Positions 17,930-26,567 of a DNA stretch of 64,000 bases are shown here, in pieces. The stretch comes from Paenibacillus xylanexedens (lineage in GTDB: Bacteria; Bacillota; Bacilli; Paenibacillales; Paenibacillaceae). How positions within the stretch are numbered: position 1 is the stretch's first letter; the number at the start of each line of letters is the position of its first letter. The stretch lies in NCBI RefSeq assembly GCF_007676705.1, contig NZ_VEBF01000002.1, forward strand, positions 1,178,001 through 1,242,000, given 5' to 3'. Both the position numbers and the translations under genes were made by a program. The notes under the pieces are model-generated. The model had not been told where the DNA came from. It made no database searches and saw nothing but the letters and a program-made list of their open reading frames with translations.

Positions 17930-19027
17930 TCACCTCGCATAACGGGATAAGTTCACTAAAATGCCCAGTGCTGTGAGCATGAGGGTTAATGATGATCCGC
18001 CGTAGCTGATCAGGGGTAAAGTAATGCCCGTCACAGGCATCATTCCAATAACAACACCAATGTTAATGATGACCTGTACGGCGACCATACCTACGATACC
18101 AACACCAAGCAGACTGCCAAAGGCATCCGGGACGGTCATTGCTACACGCATTCCTCTCCACACGAGCACCAGAAACAACAATAATACAATCATTCCACCT
18201 ATAAAGCCGAGTTCTTCGGCCAAGATACTAAAAATAAAATCCGTCTGCGGTTCGGGTACATAACTGTATTTCTGTCGGCTCATTCCTAGTCCAAGTCCCG
18301 CAAGTCCACCCGGACCAATCGCATATAACGATTGAATAATCTGATAACCGGCACCCAGTGGATCAGACCAAGGGTCCAAAAACGCTGTGATACGCTGCAA
18401 TCGATAGGGAGCTGCGGCGATTAAGGCTGCAAACCCGGCTACGCCACCGAGAGCAAGTAAGGATAGATGTTTCATTCGTGCTCCGGCTGTGAAAATAATA
18501 AGCATGGATGCACCCATCATCACGGTGCCTGTCCCCAAATCAGGCTGCAGCATAATAATACCAAAAGCCAACCCGATCAATCCAAGCGGTGGCAGAAGTC
18601 CCGTTGTGAAGGTCTTGATTTTGCCAGGTTCCTTGCTCAACCAGTGAGCGAGAAAGAGAATCATGCCCAGCTTCATGAATTCTGAGGGCTGGATACCGAA
18701 CGAACCTATGCCCAGCCAACTGCGTGCGCCGCCACGAACTACACCGATTCCAGGAATTAGAACCGCAATAAGCATAATAAAACAGGCAATCAATATTGGC
18801 TTCGCATACTTCCTCCAGACCCGGTAATCTACATTAGCGGTCACGAACATGGCCACAAGCCCAAGCACTGCAAACAAAGCCTGTCTTTTTACAAAATAAA
18901 ATGAATCGCCATAGTCATGAAAGGCAAGCACCGAGCCCGCACTATATACCATAATAATGCCGATGGCAAGCAATGCCAAAATACAAATCAGCAACCAAAT
19001 ATCTGGTGCCGGTCGCGTCTGTTTCAT
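17930..19027 (-). CDS. spoVE: SEDS glycosyltransferase FtsW/SpoVE
   Basis: A polytopic SEDS-family peptidoglycan polymerase with about ten hydrophobic segments over 365 aa. Typical motifs are GARSWLGIGSFGIQPSEFMKL, the conserved acidic loop PEPQTDFIFSILAEELGF, and the C-terminal MMPVTGITLPLISYGGSS. Its place between murD and murG equals that of B. subtilis spoVE, next to the partner transpeptidase SpoVD in the same cluster. It could equally be this organism's FtsW; the two are not separable from sequence alone. Confidence 0.92.
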   Translation of the reverse strand: MKQTRPAPDIWLLICILALLAIGIIMVYSAGSVLAFHDYGDSFYFVKRQALFAVLGLVAMFVTANVDYRVWRKYAKPILIACFIMLIAVLIPGIGVVRGGARSWLGIGSFGIQPSEFMKLGMILFLAHWLSKEPGKIKTFTTGLLPPLGLIGLAFGIIMLQPDLGTGTVMMGASMLIIFTAGARMKHLSLLALGGVAGFAALIAAAPYRLQRITAFLDPWSDPLGAGYQIIQSLYAIGPGGLAGLGLGMSRQKYSYVPEPQTDFIFSILAEELGFIGGMIVLLLFLVLVWRGMRVAMTVPDAFGSLLGVGIVGMVAVQVIINIGVVIGMMPVTGITLPLISYGGSSLTLMLTALGILVNLSRYAR

Positions 19028-19075
19028 CAGGAGGCCACCCCTTGCATGGAAGTAGGGGCTTTTCCACCCCCCTAC

Positions 19076-20497
19076 TTACAAGTTATGCGCCGCCTCTTTA
19101 AAAATGCGTCCCCGCTCCTCATAGGAAGCAAACATGTCCCAACTTGCACACGCCGGGGATAACAAAACGACATCACCGGCAGTGGCAAGCTTCGATGCTT
19201 CCTGCACAGCTACGGTTAACGTCCGGGCAGCGTCCTCCTCATTATCGACGACCTTAATTTGCTTTAATCCGGCAAGTTCCGCGACCTTGGCAATTTTTGT
19301 CCGTGTCTCTCCAATTGCAACGACAGCTTTTACCCGTTCCTGGAACAAGGGTAACAACTCCATCATGTCTGATCCACGATCCAGCCCTCCGGCAATCAAT
19401 ACGACCGGTTCCTTGAACGAATTCAGGGCCATGACCGTAGCTTTCGAATTGGTTGCTTTGGAGTTGTTGTAGTACGCAGAGCCATTATGCTCCAGAACAT
19501 ATTCAAGTCGATGTTCAACCGCCTTGAAGTCTGCAAGCGGAGCAGCCAGCACTGCTGGATCAGCTCCTGCAGCTACGGCAATGGCCACAGCAGCCATTGC
19601 ATTTTCCACATTAAATCGGCCAGCAATGCCAATGTTCTCGATGTCGATAATGATGTGGTGATTTCCGTTTTCATCCGCGTAGATAATCTGACGCTTCACA
19701 TCATCCTCTTCTCCATCCACATATGGAGGATCTGCATACACACCTGTATCCAATTTCTCGGTCATGGAGAAAGGGAGCAATCTGCTCTTGATGTAAGGAA
19801 CCAGACCACGACATACCGCATCATCCCAATTTAGGATAGCTACGTCGTCAGGCCGCTGATTGGCGAACAATTTGGCTTTGGAAGCCACATAATCATCCAT
19901 GTCCCCATGATAGTCCAAATGCGTCTCTGCAACGTTAAGCAGGCTCGCAATTCGCGGACGGAAGTCAGCCGTTCCTTTGAGCTGGAAACTGCTAAGCTCG
20001 ACAACCATCCAGTTATCCGGAGAAGCCTGCTCTGCCGCTTCACAGAGAGGTGTTCCGATATTACCGGCAACGATCGGCTTGAGACCGGCATGTTCCAACA
20101 TTTGCCCCACCCAAGTCGTCGTTGTTGTCTTGCCATTGGAACCTGTAATACCGATCATGGGTGCAGCACATAGATGATACGCGACCTCCACCTCTGTCAC
20201 CACTTCAATGCCCAATGCAAGAGCTTGCTGCACTGGAGCAGCATGATACGGGATACCCGGGTTTTTGACAACCAGCTTCACATCACTGTGAATCAGATCA
20301 TCCGGATGTCCACCGCATACAACAGAAATTCCCAAAGCCTCCAATTCGGAAGCTTCGGGACACTGATCTCTCTCTTTTTTATCATTCACTGTAACCTTCG
20401 CTCCGGCACGATCCAGCACTTTGGCGACTTGTACGCCGCTTTTGGCCAATCCCAGAACGACTACTTGTTGTCCGCGATATGATTCAGGATGGTTCAT
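19076..20497 (-). CDS. murD: UDP-N-acetylmuramoyl-L-alanine--D-glutamate ligase
   Basis: An ATP-dependent Mur ligase adding D-Glu to UDP-MurNAc-L-Ala. The P-loop is ITGSNGKTTTTTWVGQ; the following Mur ligase motifs include NVAETHLDYHGDMDDYVASK and, in the C-terminal domain, YYNNSKATNSKATVMALNSF with VLIAGGLDRGSDM and VLLSPACASWDMF. The N-terminal Rossmann part begins VVVLGLAKSGVQVAKVL. 473 aa, slightly longer than the usual ~450. ATG start; 3 bp after mraY. Confidence 0.97.
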   Translation of the reverse strand: MNHPESYRGQQVVVLGLAKSGVQVAKVLDRAGAKVTVNDKKERDQCPEASELEALGISVVCGGHPDDLIHSDVKLVVKNPGIPYHAAPVQQALALGIEVVTEVEVAYHLCAAPMIGITGSNGKTTTTTWVGQMLEHAGLKPIVAGNIGTPLCEAAEQASPDNWMVVELSSFQLKGTADFRPRIASLLNVAETHLDYHGDMDDYVASKAKLFANQRPDDVAILNWDDAVCRGLVPYIKSRLLPFSMTEKLDTGVYADPPYVDGEEDDVKRQIIYADENGNHHIIIDIENIGIAGRFNVENAMAAVAIAVAAGADPAVLAAPLADFKAVEHRLEYVLEHNGSAYYNNSKATNSKATVMALNSFKEPVVLIAGGLDRGSDMMELLPLFQERVKAVVAIGETRTKIAKVAELAGLKQIKVVDNEEDAARTLTVAVQEASKLATAGDVVLLSPACASWDMFASYEERGRIFKEAAHNL

Positions 20498-20500
20498 GAT

Positions 20501-21469
20501 TTACAACCCCTTGTTGAGATAAAGTCCAAGAGCGGCCAAAATTGCACCTACCGCCCAGAAGGTAATGACAACACGCCATTCAGACCAACCACTTAATTCA
20601 AAGTGATGATGAATGGGGCTCATTTTGAATACACGTTTGCCACGAGTCTTGAAGGATACCACTTGAATAATAACCGACAGGATTTCGATGACAAAAATAC
20701 CGCCAATGATGACAAATAGAAGCTCTGTTTTCGTTACGATGGCCACTGCACCAATCGCACCGCCAATCCCCAGAGAACCTGTGTCTCCCATAAACACTTT
20801 GGCCGGATGTGCGTTATATACCAGAAAACCAAGCACGGCTCCGATCATTGCTGCTGCACACACGGCTGCCGGCATCGACGTGGCTTGCATCGCCACAATG
20901 GCAAACGCACCAAAGGCAATCGCACTTACCCCGGACAGCAAACCATCCAGACCATCCGTAAAGTTAACCGCATTGGTAATGGCAAGCATCATGAATACGA
21001 CAAACGGATAATAGAACCATCCGGTCCAGTCAAACGAGAATGACGTACCCGGAATAGAGATTGCTGTGCTGTGTCCATTCTGAATCAGCAAGAAACACAT
21101 CACTGCACTGAAGAACAACTGCCCCAGCATTTTTTGTCTGGCCGTCAGTCCAAGCGAACGTTTGAACACAATTTTGATGTAGTCATCAAGGAAGCCTATA
21201 AGCCCGAATCCCAGCGTAGCCACAAGCAAGACATAAAAGTCTGTATTCTTGACTGCCGAAAATTTCAAAAAGGCCAATGTGAACGCAACTAAAATGACGA
21301 CGCCACCCATTGTAGGTGTTCCGCTTTTTTTCAAATGGCTCTGAGGCCCATCTTCCCGAACCTGCTGTCCGAATTTCATTCGTCGTAACAGCGGAATCAG
21401 GAGCGGTGCGGCAATCACCGCCAGAATAAATGAAACGCCGATTGTTAACAGTAATACCTGAAAATCCAT
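20501..21469 (-). CDS. mraY: Phospho-N-acetylmuramoyl-pentapeptide-transferase
   Basis: An integral membrane enzyme that transfers phospho-MurNAc-pentapeptide to undecaprenyl phosphate to make lipid I. Of its ten expected transmembrane helices most can be picked out over 322 aa. Catalytic-site motifs are [29 protein letters not shown] and [14 protein letters not shown], plus the histidine-rich SPIHHHFEL. It sits between murF and murD with 12- and 3-bp gaps, in an operon arrangement. Confidence 0.97.
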   Translation of the reverse strand: MDFQVLLLTIGVSFILAVIAAPLLIPLLRRMKFGQQVREDGPQSHLKKSGTPTMGGVVILVAFTLAFLKFSAVKNTDFYVLLVATLGFGLIGFLDDYIKIVFKRSLGLTARQKMLGQLFFSAVMCFLLIQNGHSTAISIPGTSFSFDWTGWFYYPFVVFMMLAITNAVNFTDGLDGLLSGVSAIAFGAFAIVAMQATSMPAAVCAAAMIGAVLGFLVYNAHPAKVFMGDTGSLGIGGAIGAVAIVTKTELLFVIIGGIFVIEILSVIIQVVSFKTRGKRVFKMSPIHHHFELSGWSEWRVVITFWAVGAILAALGLYLNKGL

Positions 21470-21481
21470 GGGTTCACCCCT

Positions 21482-22897
21482 CTAGTCTACTCGATTCTGT
21501 AATGGTGCTATTTGTAGTGCTTCGACCACGTCCTCCAGCTTCATGCCCCTTGAGGCTTTGAACAAGACAACGTCTCTTGGATGAAGTTTCTCCAGTAGAT
21601 AACGGGTCATTTCTTGTTTATCTATAAAAGCATGCACAGCCTCTGCCGGCATATGCTTTCTTGCTCCTTCAGCAATCTTTGCTGATAGCGGACCATATAC
21701 CAGCACCATGTCCATTTTGGCAGATGTAATATACTCTCCGATTCCGAGATGCAGATCCTGCTCCTGAGGACCGAGTTCAAGCATATCACCAAGTACAGCC
21801 ACTTTCATGCGGTATCCTTTCAGACCCTCTAATACATCAATGGCGGCCTTCATGGAAGTTGGACTTGCATTGTATGCGTCATTCAGCATAGTCAGACCAC
21901 TTACGCCTTGAGTAACCTCAATGCGCATGCCTGTCAGTTTCAAACGAGACAAACCCGCAGCAATCTGTTCTGTCGTCACTCCAAAATGACGGGCTACAGC
22001 GAGGGCAGCCAAGCAGTTAACGACATTATGGGTTCCTAACAGTGGAAGCGTAATTGCAAGGTCTCCAAACTGTTTGGTGGTGAAAACGACCCCATTCTGC
22101 GCATTCATGAGTCCGGTAGGATAATCATCATTGTCGGTTTGCAGACCGAATGTAAACCGCTGCAATCCCTCCGGTTGGATCGTTTCCGGCTCTTCAAGGA
22201 CTTGAGCAATTAAAGGCTCGTCTCCGTTGTAGATCAGTAACCCGCCTGGCTTCAATCCCGCTGCAATTTCAGCTTTTGCTCTGGCAATCTCTAATCTGGA
22301 GCCCAGCTGAAGCAGATGAGATTCACCAATATTCGTAATGATCGCTACATCAGGCTGAGCAATAACCGATAACTCGTTAATTTCTCCGCGGCCACTCATG
22401 CCCATCTCCAAAATAATAATTTCTGTATCCGGGTCCATGCTTAGTACAGTCAGTGGCAACCCAATATGATTGTTGAAGTTGCCTTGCGTCTTGTGCACTT
22501 TAAACGTAGTCGAGAGAATGGCATCCACGATGTCTTTCGTTGTTGTCTTGCCGTTGCTGCCTGTAATACCAACAACGGCAGCCTTATTCTCCGTTAGATA
22601 AGCAGATGCGAGTGCTTGCAGTGCGACAAGTGTGTCGTCAACAACAATGACAGCTCCTTGTGGCGGAATCCCATGATCCTTTTGCCAGATCGCCCCTGCG
22701 GCACCCTTCTCTAGACAGGCTTGCACAAATTCGTGTCCGTCAAACCTTTCACCCACTAGCGGGATAAACAAACTGCCTTCCAGGGGTTTACGCGAATCGG
22801 TAAACACCCCTTGGACCATTACATTGCCATGAGCAGCAACGTCACTTAATGTTCCTCCACACATCTCGGCCAATTGTGCCAATGTTCTTTTTATCAA
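21482..22897 (-). CDS. murF: UDP-MurNAc-tripeptide--D-Ala-D-Ala ligase
   Basis: The last cytoplasmic step of UDP-MurNAc-pentapeptide synthesis. Features are the N-terminal MurF substrate domain, the P-loop VGITGSNGKTTTKDI, QGNFNNHIGLPLTVLSM, the MGMSGRGEI block and LNDAYNASPTSMKAAID. 471 aa. The start is TTG, overlapping the murE stop by 4 nt (TTGA), with GGGG upstream; this is a strong sign of coupled translation. B. subtilis keeps murF outside its dcw cluster, so this placement is a difference. Confidence 0.96.
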   Translation of the reverse strand: MIKRTLAQLAEMCGGTLSDVAAHGNVMVQGVFTDSRKPLEGSLFIPLVGERFDGHEFVQACLEKGAAGAIWQKDHGIPPQGAVIVVDDTLVALQALASAYLTENKAAVVGITGSNGKTTTKDIVDAILSTTFKVHKTQGNFNNHIGLPLTVLSMDPDTEIIILEMGMSGRGEINELSVIAQPDVAIITNIGESHLLQLGSRLEIARAKAEIAAGLKPGGLLIYNGDEPLIAQVLEEPETIQPEGLQRFTFGLQTDNDDYPTGLMNAQNGVVFTTKQFGDLAITLPLLGTHNVVNCLAALAVARHFGVTTEQIAAGLSRLKLTGMRIEVTQGVSGLTMLNDAYNASPTSMKAAIDVLEGLKGYRMKVAVLGDMLELGPQEQDLHLGIGEYITSAKMDMVLVYGPLSAKIAEGARKHMPAEAVHAFIDKQEMTRYLLEKLHPRDVVLFKASRGMKLEDVVEALQIAPLQNRVD

Positions 22898-24381
22898 TTG
22901 GATTTGCCCCTTATCGCTTCTTTGGCTATGATCCGGTCATCAAAATCGGTTTTGGTTGTGCCGATAATCTGATAGGTCTCGTGACCCTTGCCCGCAATCA
23001 ATACTACATCGGTCGGGCTTGCCATTTCAATAGCTTCATGAATCGCCTGGCGCCGATCCACAATCATCGTATAACGTTCAGCAGGAACAGATTCCTCAAT
23101 CAGGCCCTGTTCAATGTCTTTGAGAATGAGATCCGGATCTTCTGTCCGTGGATTATCGGAAGTGACCAGTACAAAATCACTATACTTTGCAGCAATTTTC
23201 CCCATAAGAGGTCGTTTCGTACGGTCTCTGTCACCACCACAGCCAAACACGCAGATCACACGTCCTTCGGCAAATTCCTTCACCGTCCGCAGCACATTCT
23301 CCAGTCCATCCGGTGTATGGGCATAATCGACAATCACAGCAAATGGCTGTCCTTCGTCCACTCCTTCAACACGTCCATCCACGCCCGGAACCGTCTCCAG
23401 ACTACGCTTGATCTCTTCCAGCGGAATACCTTCCACCAGTGCTGCAGAGATCGCTGCCATTGCGTTATACACATTGAATTTACCTACCATGCGCAAGCGA
23501 ATATCCGTACTGCCTGCAAATGTATCCACGTGGAAAGAAGTTCCTTGTGAGGTGATCGAGATTTGGGATGCGCGTACATCCGCCCCTTCACCCATGCCAT
23601 ATGTAATCACTTCAGCCGCAGTCACAGAGATGAAATAAGCCGCAGCTGGATCATCTGCATTGATGACGGCGAATTTACGCTGTGAAGCGTCTTCCGTATA
23701 TCCGTTACCCAATCGTGCAAAGAACAATCCTTTGGCTCCGCGATATTCTTCCATGGAGTGGTGATAGTCCAGATGATCCTGCGTCAGGTTAGTGAATACC
23801 GCAGTACGGAAATTCGTTCCCTTCACACGGCCTTGTTCCAATGCGTGAGAAGAAACTTCCATAACACAGCAATCAGTCCCCTTCTGAACCATATCATGCA
23901 GACTGCGCTGGAGATCAAGTGCCTCTGGTGTTGTTCCTGACATCGGATAGGTACGACCGTCATAACGCATCTGAATGGTACCGATCAACCCTGTCTTACG
24001 TCCATAATCGCTCATGATTTTTTCAATCAGATACGTGGTCGTCGTTTTTCCGTTCGTTCCCGTTACACCAATCATATTCATCTTCTGGCTTGGCGAGTCA
24101 AAAAAGAAATCTGCCAGAACAGCCATCGCAAATCGGCTGTCCTTCACCAGCAATTGTGGTACAGGCAGATCCAGCTGCCGTTCAACAACCAATGCAACTG
24201 CACCAGCATTTACGGCTTTTTCTGCATAATCATGACCATCTACCGTATGTCCCGGAAGACAGATAAACAGATCACCCGGTTTTACCTGCCGGGAATCTGT
24301 CTGAAGGTTGTGACATTCTGTATTCGATTCGCCCACAATACGGGCGGTGGTCAGCATCGATGCGAATTGTTTTAAAAGCAC
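22894..24381 (-). CDS. murE: UDP-MurNAc-tripeptide synthetase, meso-DAP-adding
   Basis: Adds the third stem-peptide residue. The specificity loop TSDNPRTEDP contains the DNPR motif found in meso-diaminopimelate-adding MurE, which fits the DAP-type wall of most Bacillales. The P-loop is IGVTGTNGKTTTTYLIEK; NLTQDHLDYHHSMEEY and the C-terminal GKGHETYQ are also present. The start is GTG at 24381 (residues LLKQFASMLTTARIVG follow) with GTGAGG 8 nt upstream; a longer frame reaching 24513 would collide with the end of spoVD. 495 aa, matching the family. Confidence 0.96.
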   Translation of the reverse strand: MLLKQFASMLTTARIVGESNTECHNLQTDSRQVKPGDLFICLPGHTVDGHDYAEKAVNAGAVALVVERQLDLPVPQLLVKDSRFAMAVLADFFFDSPSQKMNMIGVTGTNGKTTTTYLIEKIMSDYGRKTGLIGTIQMRYDGRTYPMSGTTPEALDLQRSLHDMVQKGTDCCVMEVSSHALEQGRVKGTNFRTAVFTNLTQDHLDYHHSMEEYRGAKGLFFARLGNGYTEDASQRKFAVINADDPAAAYFISVTAAEVITYGMGEGADVRASQISITSQGTSFHVDTFAGSTDIRLRMVGKFNVYNAMAAISAALVEGIPLEEIKRSLETVPGVDGRVEGVDEGQPFAVIVDYAHTPDGLENVLRTVKEFAEGRVICVFGCGGDRDRTKRPLMGKIAAKYSDFVLVTSDNPRTEDPDLILKDIEQGLIEESVPAERYTMIVDRRQAIHEAIEMASPTDVVLIAGKGHETYQIIGTTKTDFDDRIIAKEAIRGKSN

Positions 24382-24521
24382 ATGAATAACCTCACTTTTC
24401 CAATTATACTTCTGTTTTAGCTTGTGTCTGTATTGATTAATATCGTCAATACAGACACATAATGAAACGCGCCTAGATGAATTTTGTTGCGCCAGAAGTT
24501 GAAACGGCTCCAAAGCTTCCG

Positions 24522-26474
24522 TTATTCATCCTTCGTGTGATCATGCGCATCATTCAGTACATCCCCCATGTAAATGCGGATGGTCGAACCCTGATCTACC
24601 CTTGCCCCAGGCTTAGGCGCCTGATTAATCACATATTTACCACTGCCGGACTTCGCCAACATAAAATTCATGTTCAGGTCTTCGTATAGATCTTCAACAG
24701 TAGCACCTGTCAGATCCGGAACTGTCACGATTTTGGTCTCGCCGTACTTGTATTCTTTGGCGACCTGATCCTTCCGGACAGGGACGTTCATGTAATGCAG
24801 TGCATCCTCAAGGATGTTCTGTACAATCGGGGCGGCAACCACACCTCCGAATTGAATACCTTTGGGATTGTCCACTGCGGTATAGACCACAATCTGTGGG
24901 TCATCTGCAGGAGCAAAACCGATAAAGGATACAATATGCTCCGTCGAGGAATAACGTCCGTTGATAACCTTCTGGGCTGTACCTGTTTTACCACCGACCC
25001 GGTATCCATCAATAAACGCCGGACGCCCGGTACCTTTGGCGACAACACTCTCGAGTGCTTCACGTACTTGCTTGGAGGTATTCTCCGAAATCACTTGGCG
25101 AACGAGTTCCGGCTTGGCTTCTTCCATCACTTCTCCCGTTACCGGATGGACCCAGGCTTTCGTAACATAGGGCTTGTAAAGTTTACCCCCATTGATGGCC
25201 GCTGACACTGCCGCTACTTGCTGAATAGGCGTTACAGATACCCCTTGACCGAAAGCAGTCGTTGCAAGCTCGACCGGTCCTACTCTGGACAGTTTGAACA
25301 GAATTCCACTGGCTTCTCCGCTGAGGTCAATCCCTGTTTTGGTGCCGAAGCCAAAGTCTTTAATATAGGAGAAGAGTGATTCTTTTCCGAGTCTCTGCCC
25401 CAGAGCCACAAATCCCGGGTTACATGAGTTCTCCACAACTTGCAGGAAGGTCTGACTTCCGTGACCGCCCTTTTTCCAGCAACGCAGACGAGCTCCCCCC
25501 ACCTCAACATATCCTGGATCAAAAAACTGATCTTGCTGCAGATTAACCTTTTTCTCTTCAAGCGCCGCTGCCAGAGTAATGATTTTAAACGTGGAACCCG
25601 GCTCGTATGTCATCCAGATCGGTAGATTCCGGTTGTATATCTCTGCGGGATATTGTTGATAATCGGCAGGTTCGTATCCCGGCCTGCTGGACATCCCCAA
25701 AATTTCACCTGTTTTGGGGTTCATGGCTATGGCGAGTGCTGAGTTCGCCTGAAATTTCACCATGGCCTGATCCAGTTCTCTCTCCATGATGGACTGAATG
25801 GATTTATCAATGGTCAGCTTGAGGTTAAGGCCGTCCTTTGGTTCCACATACTTCTCGGATGAGCCCGGCATTAGCCTTCCGGCCGCATCGGACAAGTAGG
25901 ACACACTGCCATTTAAACCATTCAGCTTGTCATCATATTTCTTCTCGACGCCCGTTAAGCCCTGATTATCGATGCCCGTAAAACCAAGTATATGAGCAGC
26001 CAGATCATCATAAGGATAAAAACGTTTATTGTCCTCAGCAACAACGATACCCGGAAGCTTCAAATCACGGATGCGCTGAGCTTTCTCCATCGTAATTTTG
26101 CGGCCACCGGGTTGTAGTCGTACAATCAATTCTCGTTTCTTAATGGTTGCCAGCACTTTCTCTTCTGTCATCCCGAGCAATGGAGCCAGCGCTCTGGCTG
26201 TCGTTTCAGCTTCCTTGACTTGTGCCGGAATGGCCATAATGGTCGGTGTTGTGACATTATAGGCCAGAGAGGTTCCATTACGATCCAGAATCTCCCCTCG
26301 CTTAGCAGAGTAAGGAATATTACGCCGCCAGGATTCTTCTGCTTTTGCTGACAATTCAGGGCCTTTCCCGAGTTGTACATAAGCAAGCCTGATCACCAGG
26401 GCCGAAAATAACAGAACTAAAATCATTAAACTCCATAGCAGCCTGCGCCGCAGATTTACGCTTGTTCCCTTCAC
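24522..26474 (-). CDS. spoVD: Sporulation-specific class B penicillin-binding protein SpoVD
   Basis: A transpeptidase required for spore cortex peptidoglycan, acting with SpoVE. One N-terminal membrane anchor (about residues 12-32), a dimerisation domain with RGEILDRNGTSLAYN, and the transpeptidase domain with serine motif YEPGSTFKIITLAAALEE, SxN motif ENSCNP and KTG motif VGGKTGTAQK. A single PASTA domain lies at the C-terminus (VPDLTGATVEDLYEDLN). The wording closely follows B. subtilis SpoVD through the catalytic core. The start is GTG with GGGGGG upstream. 650 aa. Confidence 0.95.
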   Translation of the reverse strand: MKGTSVNLRRRLLWSLMILVLLFSALVIRLAYVQLGKGPELSAKAEESWRRNIPYSAKRGEILDRNGTSLAYNVTTPTIMAIPAQVKEAETTARALAPLLGMTEEKVLATIKKRELIVRLQPGGRKITMEKAQRIRDLKLPGIVVAEDNKRFYPYDDLAAHILGFTGIDNQGLTGVEKKYDDKLNGLNGSVSYLSDAAGRLMPGSSEKYVEPKDGLNLKLTIDKSIQSIMERELDQAMVKFQANSALAIAMNPKTGEILGMSSRPGYEPADYQQYPAEIYNRNLPIWMTYEPGSTFKIITLAAALEEKKVNLQQDQFFDPGYVEVGGARLRCWKKGGHGSQTFLQVVENSCNPGFVALGQRLGKESLFSYIKDFGFGTKTGIDLSGEASGILFKLSRVGPVELATTAFGQGVSVTPIQQVAAVSAAINGGKLYKPYVTKAWVHPVTGEVMEEAKPELVRQVISENTSKQVREALESVVAKGTGRPAFIDGYRVGGKTGTAQKVINGRYSSTEHIVSFIGFAPADDPQIVVYTAVDNPKGIQFGGVVAAPIVQNILEDALHYMNVPVRKDQVAKEYKYGETKIVTVPDLTGATVEDLYEDLNMNFMLAKSGSGKYVINQAPKPGARVDQGSTIRIYMGDVLNDAHDHTKDE

Positions 26475-26567
26475 GAAAAGATCCCCCCACTCGTCCCAAA
26501 ATCATGACATTCGTTCCATTCATGAATATTCAGGACAACCGGGGGTTAGAACAAGCTGTCAGAGCTC

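Noticed and set aside
26475..26567. Sigma-E promoter for spoVD (perfect GAATATT -35-like word)
   Set aside because: No CATACANT-like -10 lies at 13-15 nt; the nearest candidate is 18 nt away and matches 5 of 8.
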